Assembly (NCBI GenBank): GCA_029256625.1 | Contig: JAQSXO010000004.1 | Span: 1 to 48,007 of the forward strand | Length of the DNA: 48,007 nt | Direction: 5' to 3' | Source: Cellulosimicrobium sp. | GTDB lineage: Bacteria; Actinomycetota; Actinomycetes; Actinomycetales; Cellulomonadaceae | Shown here: piece after piece, positions 35,236 to 45,996 of the stretch | How the letters are laid out: each line of letters opens with the position of its first letter | Numbering within the stretch: the first letter of the stretch is position 1 | Translations under genes and position numbers: made by a program | The notes under the pieces: generated by a model | Databases searched by the model: none | What the model saw: only the letters and a program-made list of their open reading frames with translations | What the model was told of the DNA's origin: nothing

Positions 35236-38200
35236 ATGAGCACCATCGAACGCATCTGCTCGCACATCGCGGCCACGCCTGCGAGCACGGCGATCTCGCA
35301 GGGGACGACGAAGATCACCTACGGCGAGCTCGGTGCCGCGGCGAGCGCCCTCGCGCGTGCCATGCGAGAGCGCGGCGTCGGTGCGGGTTCTCGTGTCGCG
35401 ATCACCGGTTCCCGGTCGCCGCGGCTCGTCGTCGCCCAGGTCGCCTGTCTGCTCGTCGGCGCGGCGTTCGTGCCGATCGACGCTGCCGCGCCGGCGGCCC
35501 GGCGGGCCGACCTGGTGCGGCTCGCTCGACCGGATGCGATCGTCGATGCCGACGCCACGCTCTCGGCGGACGAGTACGACGCCCCGGTGATCACCTTCCC
35601 CGCCAGCACGTCCAGGGGTGGCACGGTGCGCCCGCCCCGTACGGATCCTGATCGACCCGTCTACGTGATCTTCACCTCGGGTTCGACCGGACGACCGAAG
35701 GCGGTCGTGGTCTCCGACCGGGGGCTGGACAACCTCGTGTCCGCCTTCGTCGGTCCCCTCTTCGACGCGCACGGGGTCTCGACCGTCGGTGTCGTCTCCC
35801 CGTTCACGTTCGACGCGTCCATCAAGATGACCTACGGTGCGCTGACGACCGGTCGGACGCTCCACATCATCACCGAGGACGAACGCGACGACGTCGCCAC
35901 GATGGGTGGGCGGCTCACCGCTGCCGGCGTGGACGCGTTGGACGGCACACCGTCCTACCTCGCCGTCCTCGCCGCGCAGGACCCCGCGACTGCACCTGCG
36001 TTGGCCTGCATCCTCGTCGGTGGGGAGCCGCTGTCGGCCGAGCTCGCCGATGCCCTCGCTGGGTGGTCCGGCGCGCAGGTCGTGAACGTCTACGGTCCGA
36101 CCGAGGCGACGGTCGACGCGACCTCCCACACGCACGTCGTCGGCGCCGCCCGCGTGCCGATCGGGGCACCGATCGCCGGCGTCGACGTCCGCATCGCACG
36201 GGGCGGGCGGCTCGTCGCGGTCGGGCAGCCCGGCGAGATCCACATCGGCGGTGCCGGAGTCGCGCTGGGGTACCTCGACGACGCGGACCTGACCGCGGAG
36301 CGCTTCGTCGTCGACCCGTTCGGCCCTGGCAGCGGACGCTTCTACCGGACGGGGGACCTCGGGCGGAAGCTGCGCGACGGCACCATCGAGTACCTGGGTC
36401 GGATGGACGAGCAGCTCAAGGTCCGGGGCCACCGCGTCGAGCCCGTGGAGATCGAACGCGTGCTCGCCGGCATCGGTCCGATCGTGTCAGCCGGCGTCGT
36501 CGTCGTGAAGCACCGTGGGACACGGCTCGTCGCGGTCTGCACGGCACCGGTGGAGCTCGACGGCGAGGCCGTCATGGCCGCCGCGGCCGACCTGCTGCCG
36601 ACCTACATGCTCCCCACATCGGTCGTGCAGGTCGACGCCCTCCCGCTCAGCGCGAACGGCAAGCTCGACCGCAGGACCCTCGCGGCCGTCGCCGTCGACC
36701 GCCTCGGGTCGGATGACGACTCCGCACCCGCCGTGGAACCCGTCACCGATGCCGACCGAGCCGTGCTCGCTGCCCTCCGTGAGGTGCTGCCCGCCGATGC
36801 CGTCGACGGCGCCCACCTCGGCTCGTCGCTCGTCGCCCTGGGCGGGGACTCCATCTCGGCGATCCGCCTCGTCGCGGCCCTGGCTCGCTCCGGGTACCGC
36901 ACGTCCGTCCGCAATGCCCTCGCGGCGCCGTCGCTCGTCGCCCTGGCTGCCGAGTGCGTCCGGATCCCACGTACTGCTGCTGCCGCCACGATCGACCAGG
37001 CCGGCCCGGTCCACCCGACGCCCGTCATCACGGACTTCTTCTCGCGCGGCCTCGCTGAGCCGCGGCACCACCACCAGTCGATCCTCGTTCCCCTCTCGGA
37101 CGACGAGCACGAACGCGTGCCCGCCGCACTCGACGCGTTGCTCGACCGACACCGTGTGCTGGCGGCGGCGGTGACGGACGGACGCCTCGTCGTGCCCGCC
37201 GACGGCGAGGTCCCACCGATCGTGGTGGCCGGGTGGGACCTGACCGGCCGGACGCCTGCCGACGTTGCGACCGAGGCGGCGCGTCGAGCCACGGAGCTCA
37301 TGGCCGGCCATGCGTGGACCCGTGGACCGCAGCTCCAGGCCGCGGTCGTCGTGTCCGACGACGTCCGGGCCGGTCACCGCCGGCGCGAGCTCTTCGTCGC
37401 AGCGCACCACCTCGTCGTCGATGCCATCTCCTGGAGCACGATCGAGCGCGACCTCCGTGCGGCGCTCGCGGATCCGGCTGGTCGAGCGGTCGAGCGGACG
37501 GGCACACCGTTCCGCGCCTGGGCGGAACGCCTGGCAGCGTTCGGACGCTCGCCGGAGGCCGAACGTGACCGCGCACTGTGGCAGGCGACCATGCAGCGCG
37601 CCGCGGGTTCCGGAGCCGCTGCGGCGATCGAGGCGGCGCGCGGGAGCACGATCGACCAGCCGGAGACCACGACACCTCGGCGGAGTGAACGGCTGTCGTT
37701 CGACGTGGCTCAGGTCCCCGCCCTGGCGCCCGGTCGCCGGGACCGCGGCACGGCACGGCCGGAGGAGGTCCTCATCGCCGCGGTCGCCCGAGCGGCGGAA
37801 GCGACGTGGGGCGTCGCCGAGGTGCCCCTGCTGATCGAGTCCCACGGGCGACCCGACGACATCGACGCGTTGGCGGACTGCGACGTCACGTCGACGGTCG
37901 GGTGGTTCACGACCGTCTACCCGGTCGTGGTGTCGGCCGGCCCCCGGACCAGCGCACTCCGAAGTGCGCGCTCCGCACTCCGCCGCGTCCCCCGCGGAGG
38001 ACTGACGGCCGAACTGCTCTTCCCGGGGGCGGTACGAGGTTCAGGCGTCGGCGTCGTGAACTACCTCGGTTCCCTCGTCGGGGGCTCCGGCCTGAACCCC
38101 CTCGGCAGCGTCTCCGACCCCGGCAACGCCGAGACGCACCCCTTCGTCGTTGATGCGTGGCGGCAGGGAGACGAGTTCGTCGTGGACGTCTCCCTCCGCA

Positions 38201-41200
38201 TCGACGCCCTCGGAACAGCTCCGGCAGAGCGATTCGTGACCGAGCTCCGTTCGGCTGTCGTGTCGACCGGGACGGACCGGACGAGGACCGAAGACCTGGG
38301 CGCCGTGCCCGCGGACCACGGTGAGAACGACCTGACCATCGCCGAGTTCGACACCCTGCCAGGGGACGCCGGGGAGATCCTGCCCGTCAGCAACCTGCAG
38401 GCAGGCCTGCTGTTCGAGCACCTCGCCAGCGCCGACGAGGCGCACCGCGAACACGTCGTGCAGGTGTCCTACCGGCTCGATGCGCCCTTCGACGCCGGTC
38501 GTCTCACCCGCACCGTGCAAGCGCTGTTCGACGACGTCCCCGCGCTGCGCACGACCTTCCACTGGGAGGGACTCCGCGAGCCGCACCAGGTCGTCCGGCG
38601 GCACGTCGAACCGATCGTCCGCATCACCGACCTGACCGGGGTCGACGAGGCGACGTGCGCCGACCGGATCGCCGCGATCTCGGCGGAACGACGTGCCCAG
38701 ACCTTCGACCTCGGCACCCCGACGCTCTTCGTGACGGATGTCTTCGCGACCGACAACTGCGTCCGCGTGACGTTCACGCACCACCACATCATCCTCGACG
38801 GATGGTCACTGGCCGAGGTCGTGCGTCGGTTCACCGCGCACCACCACGGTGCCGGTGCCCTCGAGCCCGTCCCGAGTACGAGCGACCACCTCGCGTGGAC
38901 GCGCACCCGGGACGCCGACGTCGCGCGTGAGTACTGGGGGCAGGTCTTCTCCGGTCTCACCGCGGGGACGACGGTCCAGAGCGCACGTGGGCTGGAGACC
39001 GCCATCGCCGGGCGATCGCGGAGCGGAGCCGGAGCGACGCCGGCGGCGGGCGACCCGACGCGGATCGAGGTCCGGTCCGACACCGCGCTCGCGGTCCGGG
39101 TGTCCCGTGCCTTCGCTCCGCTCGGCGTGAGCACCTCCAACGTCGTCGAAGCGGCACTCGCGACGGTCCTGGCCCGGATGAACGGCAGCCGTGACGCGGT
39201 GTTCGGGGTCGTGCTGTCCGGTCGCGACGCGCCCGTCCGCGACGTCGAACGCATGGTGGGGCTCTTCATCAACACCGTGCCACGACGTGTGCGGGTCGAC
39301 GGGTGCGCACCGGTGTCGAGCCTGGCGCTCTCGGTGCGCGACCAGGCGCTCGCGTCGGCCGAGTTCTCGACGGGTCCGTTGTCCGCGGCGCTCGCGGAGG
39401 CCGGACCGGACAGCGCGTTCGACTGCCTGTTCACGTTCGAGAACTACGAGGGCTCCGATGCCCGCGACGCCGACGTCCTCCGGTTCGACGGCGCCGTCGA
39501 GCAGACGAACTACCCGCTCACGGTGACGGCTGAGATCGACGGCGACGAACTCCTGCTCACCGCGATCCGGGACCCGCGCGTGCTCGATGACGCCGACGCC
39601 CACAGGATCTTGCGCGCGCTCCGCCGGGTCTTGGAATCGTTCGCCGACGCGCCGGACCGCCCCGTGTCGTCCGTCTCGTCGGTACCCGTCGTTCCCGGAC
39701 CAGGCGGACCAGAAGGAACCAGCGGAACCAGCGTGACCAGCGAGACCAGCGAGACCAGCGAGACCAGCGAGACCGGACGTATCGACCGCACCGACCGCCC
39801 GCGGGACACGCTCGCGACGGCGTTCGCCGACAGCGCGCGCACACACGCACGCGCGATCGCCCTCGTCGACGCGACGCGGACGCTCACCTACGAGGACGTG
39901 ATGGCCCGCGCCACCAGGGTCGCCCGGCTCCTCCGCGCGAGCGGGGTCAGCAGTGGCAACGCCGTCGGTGTGGCGGACCTCGGGGTCGACGGCATCGTCG
40001 CGATCATCGGCACCGTGCTTGCCGGGGCGGTCTACGTCCCGCTCGACGCACGGACGCCGACGGCGCGGGCCCGGCTCATGTTCGAGCAGGCCGATGTCCA
40101 CGTCGTCCTCGCCTCCCAGCCAGGAGCACACGAACGGGTAGCAGGACTCTCGTCGGCCGGCCTGGTCGTGGTCGATGCGAGCGACGACGCGCGGCGCGAC
40201 GCGGACGAAGACGAAGACGCAAGCAACGCGAGTGACGGCGAGCACGCCCCAGTCGACGACGTCGCCCGGCAGCCCGAAGCGGACACGACCGACAGCGACG
40301 GTCCCGCTTACGTCATGTACACGTCGGGCACGACGGGGACACCCAAGGGCGTCGTCGTCCCGCACCGAGCGGTCCTGCGGCTCGCAGTCGGGAACACGCA
40401 CCTTCCGTTCGACTCGTCCGACGTGGTCATCATGACCAGCTCGCTCGCCTTCGACGCGTCGACCCTCGAGATCTGGAGCACGCTCCTCAACGGCGGGTCG
40501 CTCATCGTCGGGGACCGCGACGAGGTCCTCGACCCGGATCGCGTGCGTGGGGCCATCGCACGTCACGGCGCGACGACCATGTGGCTGACGGTGTCGCTGT
40601 TCAACCAGTTCGTCGCGGAGGACGCGACCGTCCTCCGCGGACTGCGGCGGCTCGTGACCGGCGGTGAGCGGGTGAGCGCCGACCACGTGGCACGCGCCTA
40701 CGCCGCCTGCCCCGACCTCGTCGTCCTCAACGGCTACGGTCCAACCGAGAACACGACCTTCACGACGGTGCACGCGGTTCCGCGCGGCGTGCGGGCCCGC
40801 GACGAAGTACCGATCGGCACGCCCCTGCAGGGCACCTCCGTGATCATCCGGGACGTCGACGGACGCACCTGCGGCGTCGGTGAGCCAGGAGAGCTCGTCG
40901 CCGCCGGGGCAGGGGTCGCCCTCGGCTACGTCGGCGACCCCGACGGGACCGCCGCGGCCTTCGAACCCGATCCGGACCGTGCAGGACTCCGCTACCGGAC
41001 GGGAGACCGCGCCCGCTGGCTGGACGACGGCACCGTCGAGTACCTCGGTCGGACCACGTCGGACTCGCAGGTGAAGGTCCGGGGCTTCCGCGTCGAGATC
41101 AGGGAGGTCGAACGCGTCCTCCGCGCCGTCGACGACGTCCGCGACGCGGTCGTGCGGCCGCACGTCGAGTCGAACCTGTCGACGGCGCTCGTGGCGTACG

Positions 41201-44200
41201 TGGTGGTGCACGGTGCGCTCGACCAGGCACGGATCCGTGCGGACCTCGCGGAACGCCTCCCCGAGTACATGGTGCCGGCCTACCTCGTGGCGCTCGAGGC
41301 ACTCCCCCTCACCACGAACGGCAAGATCGACGAGACGGCGCTGCCGGAACCCGTCGTCCCGGTCGCCGGGCAGACCGGAGGCACGGCCCGGGTCTGCGCG
41401 GGCCGTGAGGACCCGGCGCTCACCACCACCCTCGACGCCTTCGGTGCGGCGCTCGGCCGGCCGGTGTCGCCGGACGAGAACTTCTTCGAGCTGGGGGGCG
41501 ACTCGATCAAGGCGATCCGTGTCGTGTCCGTGATCCGCCAGCGTGGGTTCACGGTCTCGGTGAGCGCAGTCATGCGGGCGATGACGGCGCGGCGACTCGC
41601 GACCGGGCTCAGGACACACGTCGTCGACGCCCGAGCGGACGTCGCCGAGGGCCGGGTGATCCCGACGCCGATCGTGACGGAGTTCGAGCGGTGGGACCTC
41701 GCCGACCCGAGCCACTTCAACCAGGACGTCACGGTGGAACTGACCGGGGCGACCACGGCGCAGATCCGTGCCGCGTCGGACGAGCTGTGGACACGACACG
41801 GCGCGCTCCGGGCGGTGTTCACCGCCGGCGCGCTCGTCGTCCGGCCGGGTACGGCGACGTACCCGTTCGCCGAGTACGCCGTGGACGACGTCGATGCGGA
41901 CGACGCGCTCCACGAGCGCGCCTCGGCACTGCACAGCAGCTTCTCGCTGGCGGACGGACCCCTCTTCGGCGTCGTCGTGATCCGGTCGGAGGTCAGGGTC
42001 CGCGTCGTGCTCGCCGCCCACCACCTCGTGGTCGACGCCGTCTCGTGGGGGATCCTGACGGACGAGCTCGTCGGCTCGGTCCGCGAGCGGATGTCCGGGG
42101 TCGCCGGCGGCTCCCGACGCTCCACGACGACCCTGCGGTCCTTCGCGGACAGCCTCGCCGAGATCGGCCGGCACCCGTCGCCTCGCGCGGACCGGTTCTG
42201 GCAGGAGGTCGACCGTGCCGCCGCGGCAGCACTCCCGCGGTTCTCGCCCCGAGCTGACGCCGAGGCGCAGGCCCAGGCACGTGGTCGAGCCCGAGCCACG
42301 GTCCAGCTGGAGCGCACGCTCGCCCCCGGTCCGACGCAGGATTCGGTCCGTGCCGTCATGCGGGCCTACGGCGCGTCCGGTGAGGACCTGCTGCTCGCGG
42401 CGCTCGCCCGGGCGTTCGAGCGGATCACCGGGCAGACGCAGATCGCGGTCCGTCTCGAACGCCACGGCCGCTCCGAGACTCGAGGACTCCCCGCAACGGA
42501 CCGCACGGTCGGCTGGTTCACCACGATGTACCCGCTGGTCGTGACGGCGGTCGCCGATCCGGGTGACGCCGTCGCCGCGGTCAAGGACGCCGTGCGCGCC
42601 GTCCCCGAGGACGGCGTCACCTACGGCCTGCGCCCAGCTGGGTACGCCGACATCACCACGCCGCTCACCGTCAATTACCTCGGTGACCTCGGCCGATCGA
42701 CGGTCGACGGCTTCGGCAGCACGGTCTTCAACAGCGCCGGGACCTCCGTCTCGCCGACGAACGCCTTCCTGCCCGGGGTTCGTGCGAACGCGATGATCCT
42801 CGACTCGCGCCTCGTGCTGCGCATCTCCCACGAGACCACGGTCGCGTCCGAGGCCCAGGTCGAGCGACTCGCCGACGCCTGGCTGCGAGAGGTGGAGGCG
42901 ATCGGCGAGCACTGCGCCGGGATCGGTCCCCGCATCCGCACCGCAGCCGACTTCCCCGACGCAGTCGAACTGACGCGCCACGACATCGACGTCATCGAGC
43001 GCTTCCCGGAGCACGTCGAGGACGCCGTGGAGCTGACGCCGCTGCAGGAGGGGATGCTCGTGCACAGCCTCGCGGGCGGAACCGACTACGTCGTCCAGCA
43101 GAGCTACCTCGTCGCCGACCCTCTGCGTTCCCTGCTCACACCGTCGCGGTTGGCGACCGCCGCCCTGGCGGTCGCTGCTCGGCACGATGCCCTGCGTTCG
43201 GCGTTCGTGACCGACTCGTTGTCCCGTCCGCTCCAATTCGTCCTCGCCGAGCGCGACGTCCCGGTGGCGTGGGACGACCTCCGCGGCCGGTCCGCGACGT
43301 CAGCGGACATCGACGGGCTGCTCGCGTCCGACGTGGCGCACGGGTTCGACCCCGCGACGGACCCGCTGCTGCGCATCCGGGTCGTGCGGTCCGACGCCAC
43401 CGACTCGACCGGGAGCGCGGTCGGCGAGGAGACGCGGCTCGTGCTGACGATGCACCACCTCGCCGTCGACGGCTGGTCGCTCTCGCACATCCTCAGCGAG
43501 CTGGTGGACGGGTGCCGCAGCCTGGCAGCCGGTGCGTCAGCGGCGACGGTGCTCGACCGCGCACGGGAGCGCCGGTCCGCCACGGCCCAGCCGCGTGACC
43601 AGGTGCGGTGGATCCGCGACCAGGACGACGGTGCGTTCACGGCGTTCTGGGCGGACACCCTGGCCGGCTACGAAGCGACAGCAGAGTTCACCTCGGCTGG
43701 CCGGTCACCCGTGCTCGACGCCGGCGCCGCCCCCAACTCCACCACCGACCCCTCGGTCGATGCGCACGGTGTCGGTCGTCTCGAATCCGCGACGGCCTCC
43801 GATCTCCGGCGGCGCCTCGACGCGGCGCACGCCTCGTCCGGCATCACCGTGTCGAACCTGGTGCACGCCGCGTTCGCGCTCGTCCTCGGGCGGGAGAGCG
43901 GCTCCGACGACGTCGTCTTCGGCTCGGTCGTCTCGGGCCGCGACCACGACGTCAGCGGACTCGCCGACGCCGTCGGACTCTTCATCAACACGATCCCGGT
44001 CCGGGTGCAGCTCGCACCGCACCTGTCGACGGACGACCTGCTCCGGTCCGTCCGGGACCAGGCCCTGGGGAGCGCAGACCACGCGTACGGTTCCCTCCGC
44101 ACCGTCGAGGACGCCGCCGACCTGCACGGCTCGGTGCGGTGCCTGCTCGCCTTCGAGAACCACGAGGACCGGGACCCGGCGGCCCTCGGCCTGCGCTTCG

Positions 44201-45996
44201 ACCAGTCCCGTGAGCAGACGAACTACCCGGTGACGGTCGCTGTCCGACCGGTGGGTGACGATCTCGCGATCACGGTGCTGTACGACAGCGGCACCATCAC
44301 ACACAGCGATGCGGAGCGGATCCGGGGACGGCTCGAACTCGTGCTCGAACAGTTCGCGACGGACACGACCCGCCCGGTCAGCGCGATCCGCACCCTCGAC
44401 GATCTCCACGAGCACGAGGTGCTGTGGTGCTTCGGGGCGAACGAGGTGCCCTACGACCGTGACCAGACCGTCGTCGACGCCTTCCTCGCCCACGCTCGGG
44501 TGCACCCGACCGACGTCGCGATCGTGATGGGCGAGGCGGAGTACGACTTCGCGACGGTGGCCGACGCGGCACGCGCGGTCGCCGTCGCGGTGGCCGCGCG
44601 GGTGCCCCGTGGCGGACGGGTCGGGCTCCTCACGACACGCGGACCGCGAACGGCCGTCGCGATGATCGGCACCATGATGGCCGGCTGCGCCTTCGTTGCG
44701 CTGGACGTCGATTCGCCGGACGCGAGGCTCCTCGACGTGTTGGCGGATGCCGCGCCCGCCGTGGTCCTGACGGACGGGGACGTCGCGCACGACACCGCGC
44801 TGCGCGTCACCGCGGAGACACGCGTCATCCGCCTGGACGGTGTCCTCGAGGACGGACCGGGCGGCGGAGCACTGGATCCCGACCGCCTCCCCGCTCCGGA
44901 CGACGTCGCCTACTGCGTCTACACGTCGGGCTCCACGGGCAGGCCGAAGGGCGTCGTGCTCACGCACCGGGGGCTGGCGAACCTCCGCGCGCACCTCCGG
45001 CAGACGTACGCACCGCAGTCGTCCGACCGCGTCCTGCAGTTCGCGAACAGCGTCTTCGACGCCTCGGTGTGGGAACTCACCCTCTCAGTGCTCAGCGGTG
45101 CGGCGCTCGTCGTCGTGCCGAAGGAGATGCTCTACGAGACCGATCTCCTGGAAGCGGAACTCCGACGGACCGGGGTGACGCTCGGGCTCCTGCCGCCGCA
45201 CTACTACGTGCACCTCGACTCGGTGCCGATGCGGATCCTGACGACCGGCGGCGGCGCGTCGAGCCCCGCCGTCGTCGAGAAGGCTCGCAGCGCCGGAGTC
45301 CGCTACGTGAACGCATTCGGTCCGAGCGAGACCACCGTGCTCGCGACGGGGTGGGAAGACCCGGGCGACGGACCCGTCCCGTCGCGCATCCCGATCGGGC
45401 GACCAGTGGCGAACACCCACGTCGTCGTCGTCGTCCACGAGGGCTCACACGTGCGTCTCTGCGGCGTCGGCGAGGTCGGCGAACTCTGTGTCGCCGGGGA
45501 CGGCGTCGCCCAGGGGTACCTCGGCCTGCCGGAGGAGACGGCCCGTGCGTTCGTGCCGAACCCGTTCTCGGACGGGCCCCTGTACCGCACCGGAGACCGT
45601 GTGCGGTGGCTGCACGACGGCACGCTCGACTTCCTCGGCCGGATCGCGGACAGTGGCCAGGTGAAGGTCCGCGGGCACCGGGTCGAGGTCGCGGAGGTGG
45701 AAGCGGGGGTCCGCCGCGTCCCGGGTGTCCGCGACGCCGTCGTGGTGGCGTCCCCGACCGAGGACGGCGCGACGCTGACGGCCTACGCCGTGTTCGACGA
45801 CGCACGGGAACCGGTCCTCGTCCAACGTGCGCTGCGTGACCTGCTGCCCGGGTACATGATCCCCCAGGCCGTCGTGCCCATCGACGTGATCCCGTTGAAC
45901 CGTTCCGGCAAAGTCGACCGCTCGGCCCTGACGACGGCCGACACGAGCCGCACGAGCCGCACGAGCCGCACGAGACCACCGCGGAACAGGCCGTGA
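35236..45996 (+). CDS. NRPS3: A-T-E-C-A-T-E-C-A (ends at the third A domain)
   Basis: 3586 aa. A1 VIFTSGSTGRPKA; T LGGDSISAI; E HHLVVDAISW; C HHHIILDG; A2 VMYTSGTTGTPKG; T FFELGGDSIKAI; E HHLVVDAVSW; C HHLAVDG; A3 CVYTSGSTGRPKG. ORF stops just after RSGKVDRSAL. Confidence 0.94.
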   Translation: MSTIERICSHIAATPASTAISQGTTKITYGELGAAASALARAMRERGVGAGSRVAITGSRSPRLVVAQVACLLVGAAFVPIDAAAPAARRADLVRLARPDAIVDADATLSADEYDAPVITFPASTSRGGTVRPPRTDPDRPVYVIFTSGSTGRPKAVVVSDRGLDNLVSAFVGPLFDAHGVSTVGVVSPFTFDASIKMTYGALTTGRTLHIITEDERDDVATMGGRLTAAGVDALDGTPSYLAVLAAQDPATAPALACILVGGEPLSAELADALAGWSGAQVVNVYGPTEATVDATSHTHVVGAARVPIGAPIAGVDVRIARGGRLVAVGQPGEIHIGGAGVALGYLDDADLTAERFVVDPFGPGSGRFYRTGDLGRKLRDGTIEYLGRMDEQLKVRGHRVEPVEIERVLAGIGPIVSAGVVVVKHRGTRLVAVCTAPVELDGEAVMAAAADLLPTYMLPTSVVQVDALPLSANGKLDRRTLAAVAVDRLGSDDDSAPAVEPVTDADRAVLAALREVLPADAVDGAHLGSSLVALGGDSISAIRLVAALARSGYRTSVRNALAAPSLVALAAECVRIPRTAAAATIDQAGPVHPTPVITDFFSRGLAEPRHHHQSILVPLSDDEHERVPAALDALLDRHRVLAAAVTDGRLVVPADGEVPPIVVAGWDLTGRTPADVATEAARRATELMAGHAWTRGPQLQAAVVVSDDVRAGHRRRELFVAAHHLVVDAISWSTIERDLRAALADPAGRAVERTGTPFRAWAERLAAFGRSPEAERDRALWQATMQRAAGSGAAAAIEAARGSTIDQPETTTPRRSERLSFDVAQVPALAPGRRDRGTARPEEVLIAAVARAAEATWGVAEVPLLIESHGRPDDIDALADCDVTSTVGWFTTVYPVVVSAGPRTSALRSARSALRRVPRGGLTAELLFPGAVRGSGVGVVNYLGSLVGGSGLNPLGSVSDPGNAETHPFVVDAWRQGDEFVVDVSLRIDALGTAPAERFVTELRSAVVSTGTDRTRTEDLGAVPADHGENDLTIAEFDTLPGDAGEILPVSNLQAGLLFEHLASADEAHREHVVQVSYRLDAPFDAGRLTRTVQALFDDVPALRTTFHWEGLREPHQVVRRHVEPIVRITDLTGVDEATCADRIAAISAERRAQTFDLGTPTLFVTDVFATDNCVRVTFTHHHIILDGWSLAEVVRRFTAHHHGAGALEPVPSTSDHLAWTRTRDADVAREYWGQVFSGLTAGTTVQSARGLETAIAGRSRSGAGATPAAGDPTRIEVRSDTALAVRVSRAFAPLGVSTSNVVEAALATVLARMNGSRDAVFGVVLSGRDAPVRDVERMVGLFINTVPRRVRVDGCAPVSSLALSVRDQALASAEFSTGPLSAALAEAGPDSAFDCLFTFENYEGSDARDADVLRFDGAVEQTNYPLTVTAEIDGDELLLTAIRDPRVLDDADAHRILRALRRVLESFADAPDRPVSSVSSVPVVPGPGGPEGTSGTSVTSETSETSETSETGRIDRTDRPRDTLATAFADSARTHARAIALVDATRTLTYEDVMARATRVARLLRASGVSSGNAVGVADLGVDGIVAIIGTVLAGAVYVPLDARTPTARARLMFEQADVHVVLASQPGAHERVAGLSSAGLVVVDASDDARRDADEDEDASNASDGEHAPVDDVARQPEADTTDSDGPAYVMYTSGTTGTPKGVVVPHRAVLRLAVGNTHLPFDSSDVVIMTSSLAFDASTLEIWSTLLNGGSLIVGDRDEVLDPDRVRGAIARHGATTMWLTVSLFNQFVAEDATVLRGLRRLVTGGERVSADHVARAYAACPDLVVLNGYGPTENTTFTTVHAVPRGVRARDEVPIGTPLQGTSVIIRDVDGRTCGVGEPGELVAAGAGVALGYVGDPDGTAAAFEPDPDRAGLRYRTGDRARWLDDGTVEYLGRTTSDSQVKVRGFRVEIREVERVLRAVDDVRDAVVRPHVESNLSTALVAYVVVHGALDQARIRADLAERLPEYMVPAYLVALEALPLTTNGKIDETALPEPVVPVAGQTGGTARVCAGREDPALTTTLDAFGAALGRPVSPDENFFELGGDSIKAIRVVSVIRQRGFTVSVSAVMRAMTARRLATGLRTHVVDARADVAEGRVIPTPIVTEFERWDLADPSHFNQDVTVELTGATTAQIRAASDELWTRHGALRAVFTAGALVVRPGTATYPFAEYAVDDVDADDALHERASALHSSFSLADGPLFGVVVIRSEVRVRVVLAAHHLVVDAVSWGILTDELVGSVRERMSGVAGGSRRSTTTLRSFADSLAEIGRHPSPRADRFWQEVDRAAAAALPRFSPRADAEAQAQARGRARATVQLERTLAPGPTQDSVRAVMRAYGASGEDLLLAALARAFERITGQTQIAVRLERHGRSETRGLPATDRTVGWFTTMYPLVVTAVADPGDAVAAVKDAVRAVPEDGVTYGLRPAGYADITTPLTVNYLGDLGRSTVDGFGSTVFNSAGTSVSPTNAFLPGVRANAMILDSRLVLRISHETTVASEAQVERLADAWLREVEAIGEHCAGIGPRIRTAADFPDAVELTRHDIDVIERFPEHVEDAVELTPLQEGMLVHSLAGGTDYVVQQSYLVADPLRSLLTPSRLATAALAVAARHDALRSAFVTDSLSRPLQFVLAERDVPVAWDDLRGRSATSADIDGLLASDVAHGFDPATDPLLRIRVVRSDATDSTGSAVGEETRLVLTMHHLAVDGWSLSHILSELVDGCRSLAAGASAATVLDRARERRSATAQPRDQVRWIRDQDDGAFTAFWADTLAGYEATAEFTSAGRSPVLDAGAAPNSTTDPSVDAHGVGRLESATASDLRRRLDAAHASSGITVSNLVHAAFALVLGRESGSDDVVFGSVVSGRDHDVSGLADAVGLFINTIPVRVQLAPHLSTDDLLRSVRDQALGSADHAYGSLRTVEDAADLHGSVRCLLAFENHEDRDPAALGLRFDQSREQTNYPVTVAVRPVGDDLAITVLYDSGTITHSDAERIRGRLELVLEQFATDTTRPVSAIRTLDDLHEHEVLWCFGANEVPYDRDQTVVDAFLAHARVHPTDVAIVMGEAEYDFATVADAARAVAVAVAARVPRGGRVGLLTTRGPRTAVAMIGTMMAGCAFVALDVDSPDARLLDVLADAAPAVVLTDGDVAHDTALRVTAETRVIRLDGVLEDGPGGGALDPDRLPAPDDVAYCVYTSGSTGRPKGVVLTHRGLANLRAHLRQTYAPQSSDRVLQFANSVFDASVWELTLSVLSGAALVVVPKEMLYETDLLEAELRRTGVTLGLLPPHYYVHLDSVPMRILTTGGGASSPAVVEKARSAGVRYVNAFGPSETTVLATGWEDPGDGPVPSRIPIGRPVANTHVVVVVHEGSHVRLCGVGEVGELCVAGDGVAQGYLGLPEETARAFVPNPFSDGPLYRTGDRVRWLHDGTLDFLGRIADSGQVKVRGHRVEVAEVEAGVRRVPGVRDAVVVASPTEDGATLTAYAVFDDAREPVLVQRALRDLLPGYMIPQAVVPIDVIPLNRSGKVDRSALTTADTSRTSRTSRTRPPRNRP
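39715..39774. repeat. 9-bp tandem repeat (GACCAGCGA and variants) in the C-A linker of NRPS3
   Basis: Protein EGTSGTSVTSETSETSETSETG. Confidence 0.85.
45943..45974. repeat. 9-bp tandem repeat (ACGAGCCGC x3 + ACGAG) at the broken A3/T junction
   Basis: Read directly: acgagccgc at 45943, 45952, 45961, then acgag at 45970. Confidence 0.9.

Noticed and set aside
39715-39774. Possible CRISPR-like array
   Set aside because: Units are contiguous 9-bp in-frame repeats without spacers inside an NRPS gene.
38806-43236. Very long antisense ORF (1476 aa, minus) opposite NRPS3
   Set aside because: The plus strand encodes clear NRPS motifs over the same region; the antisense product is R/E/G/D-rich with no recognisable domains, typical of GC-rich shadow ORFs.
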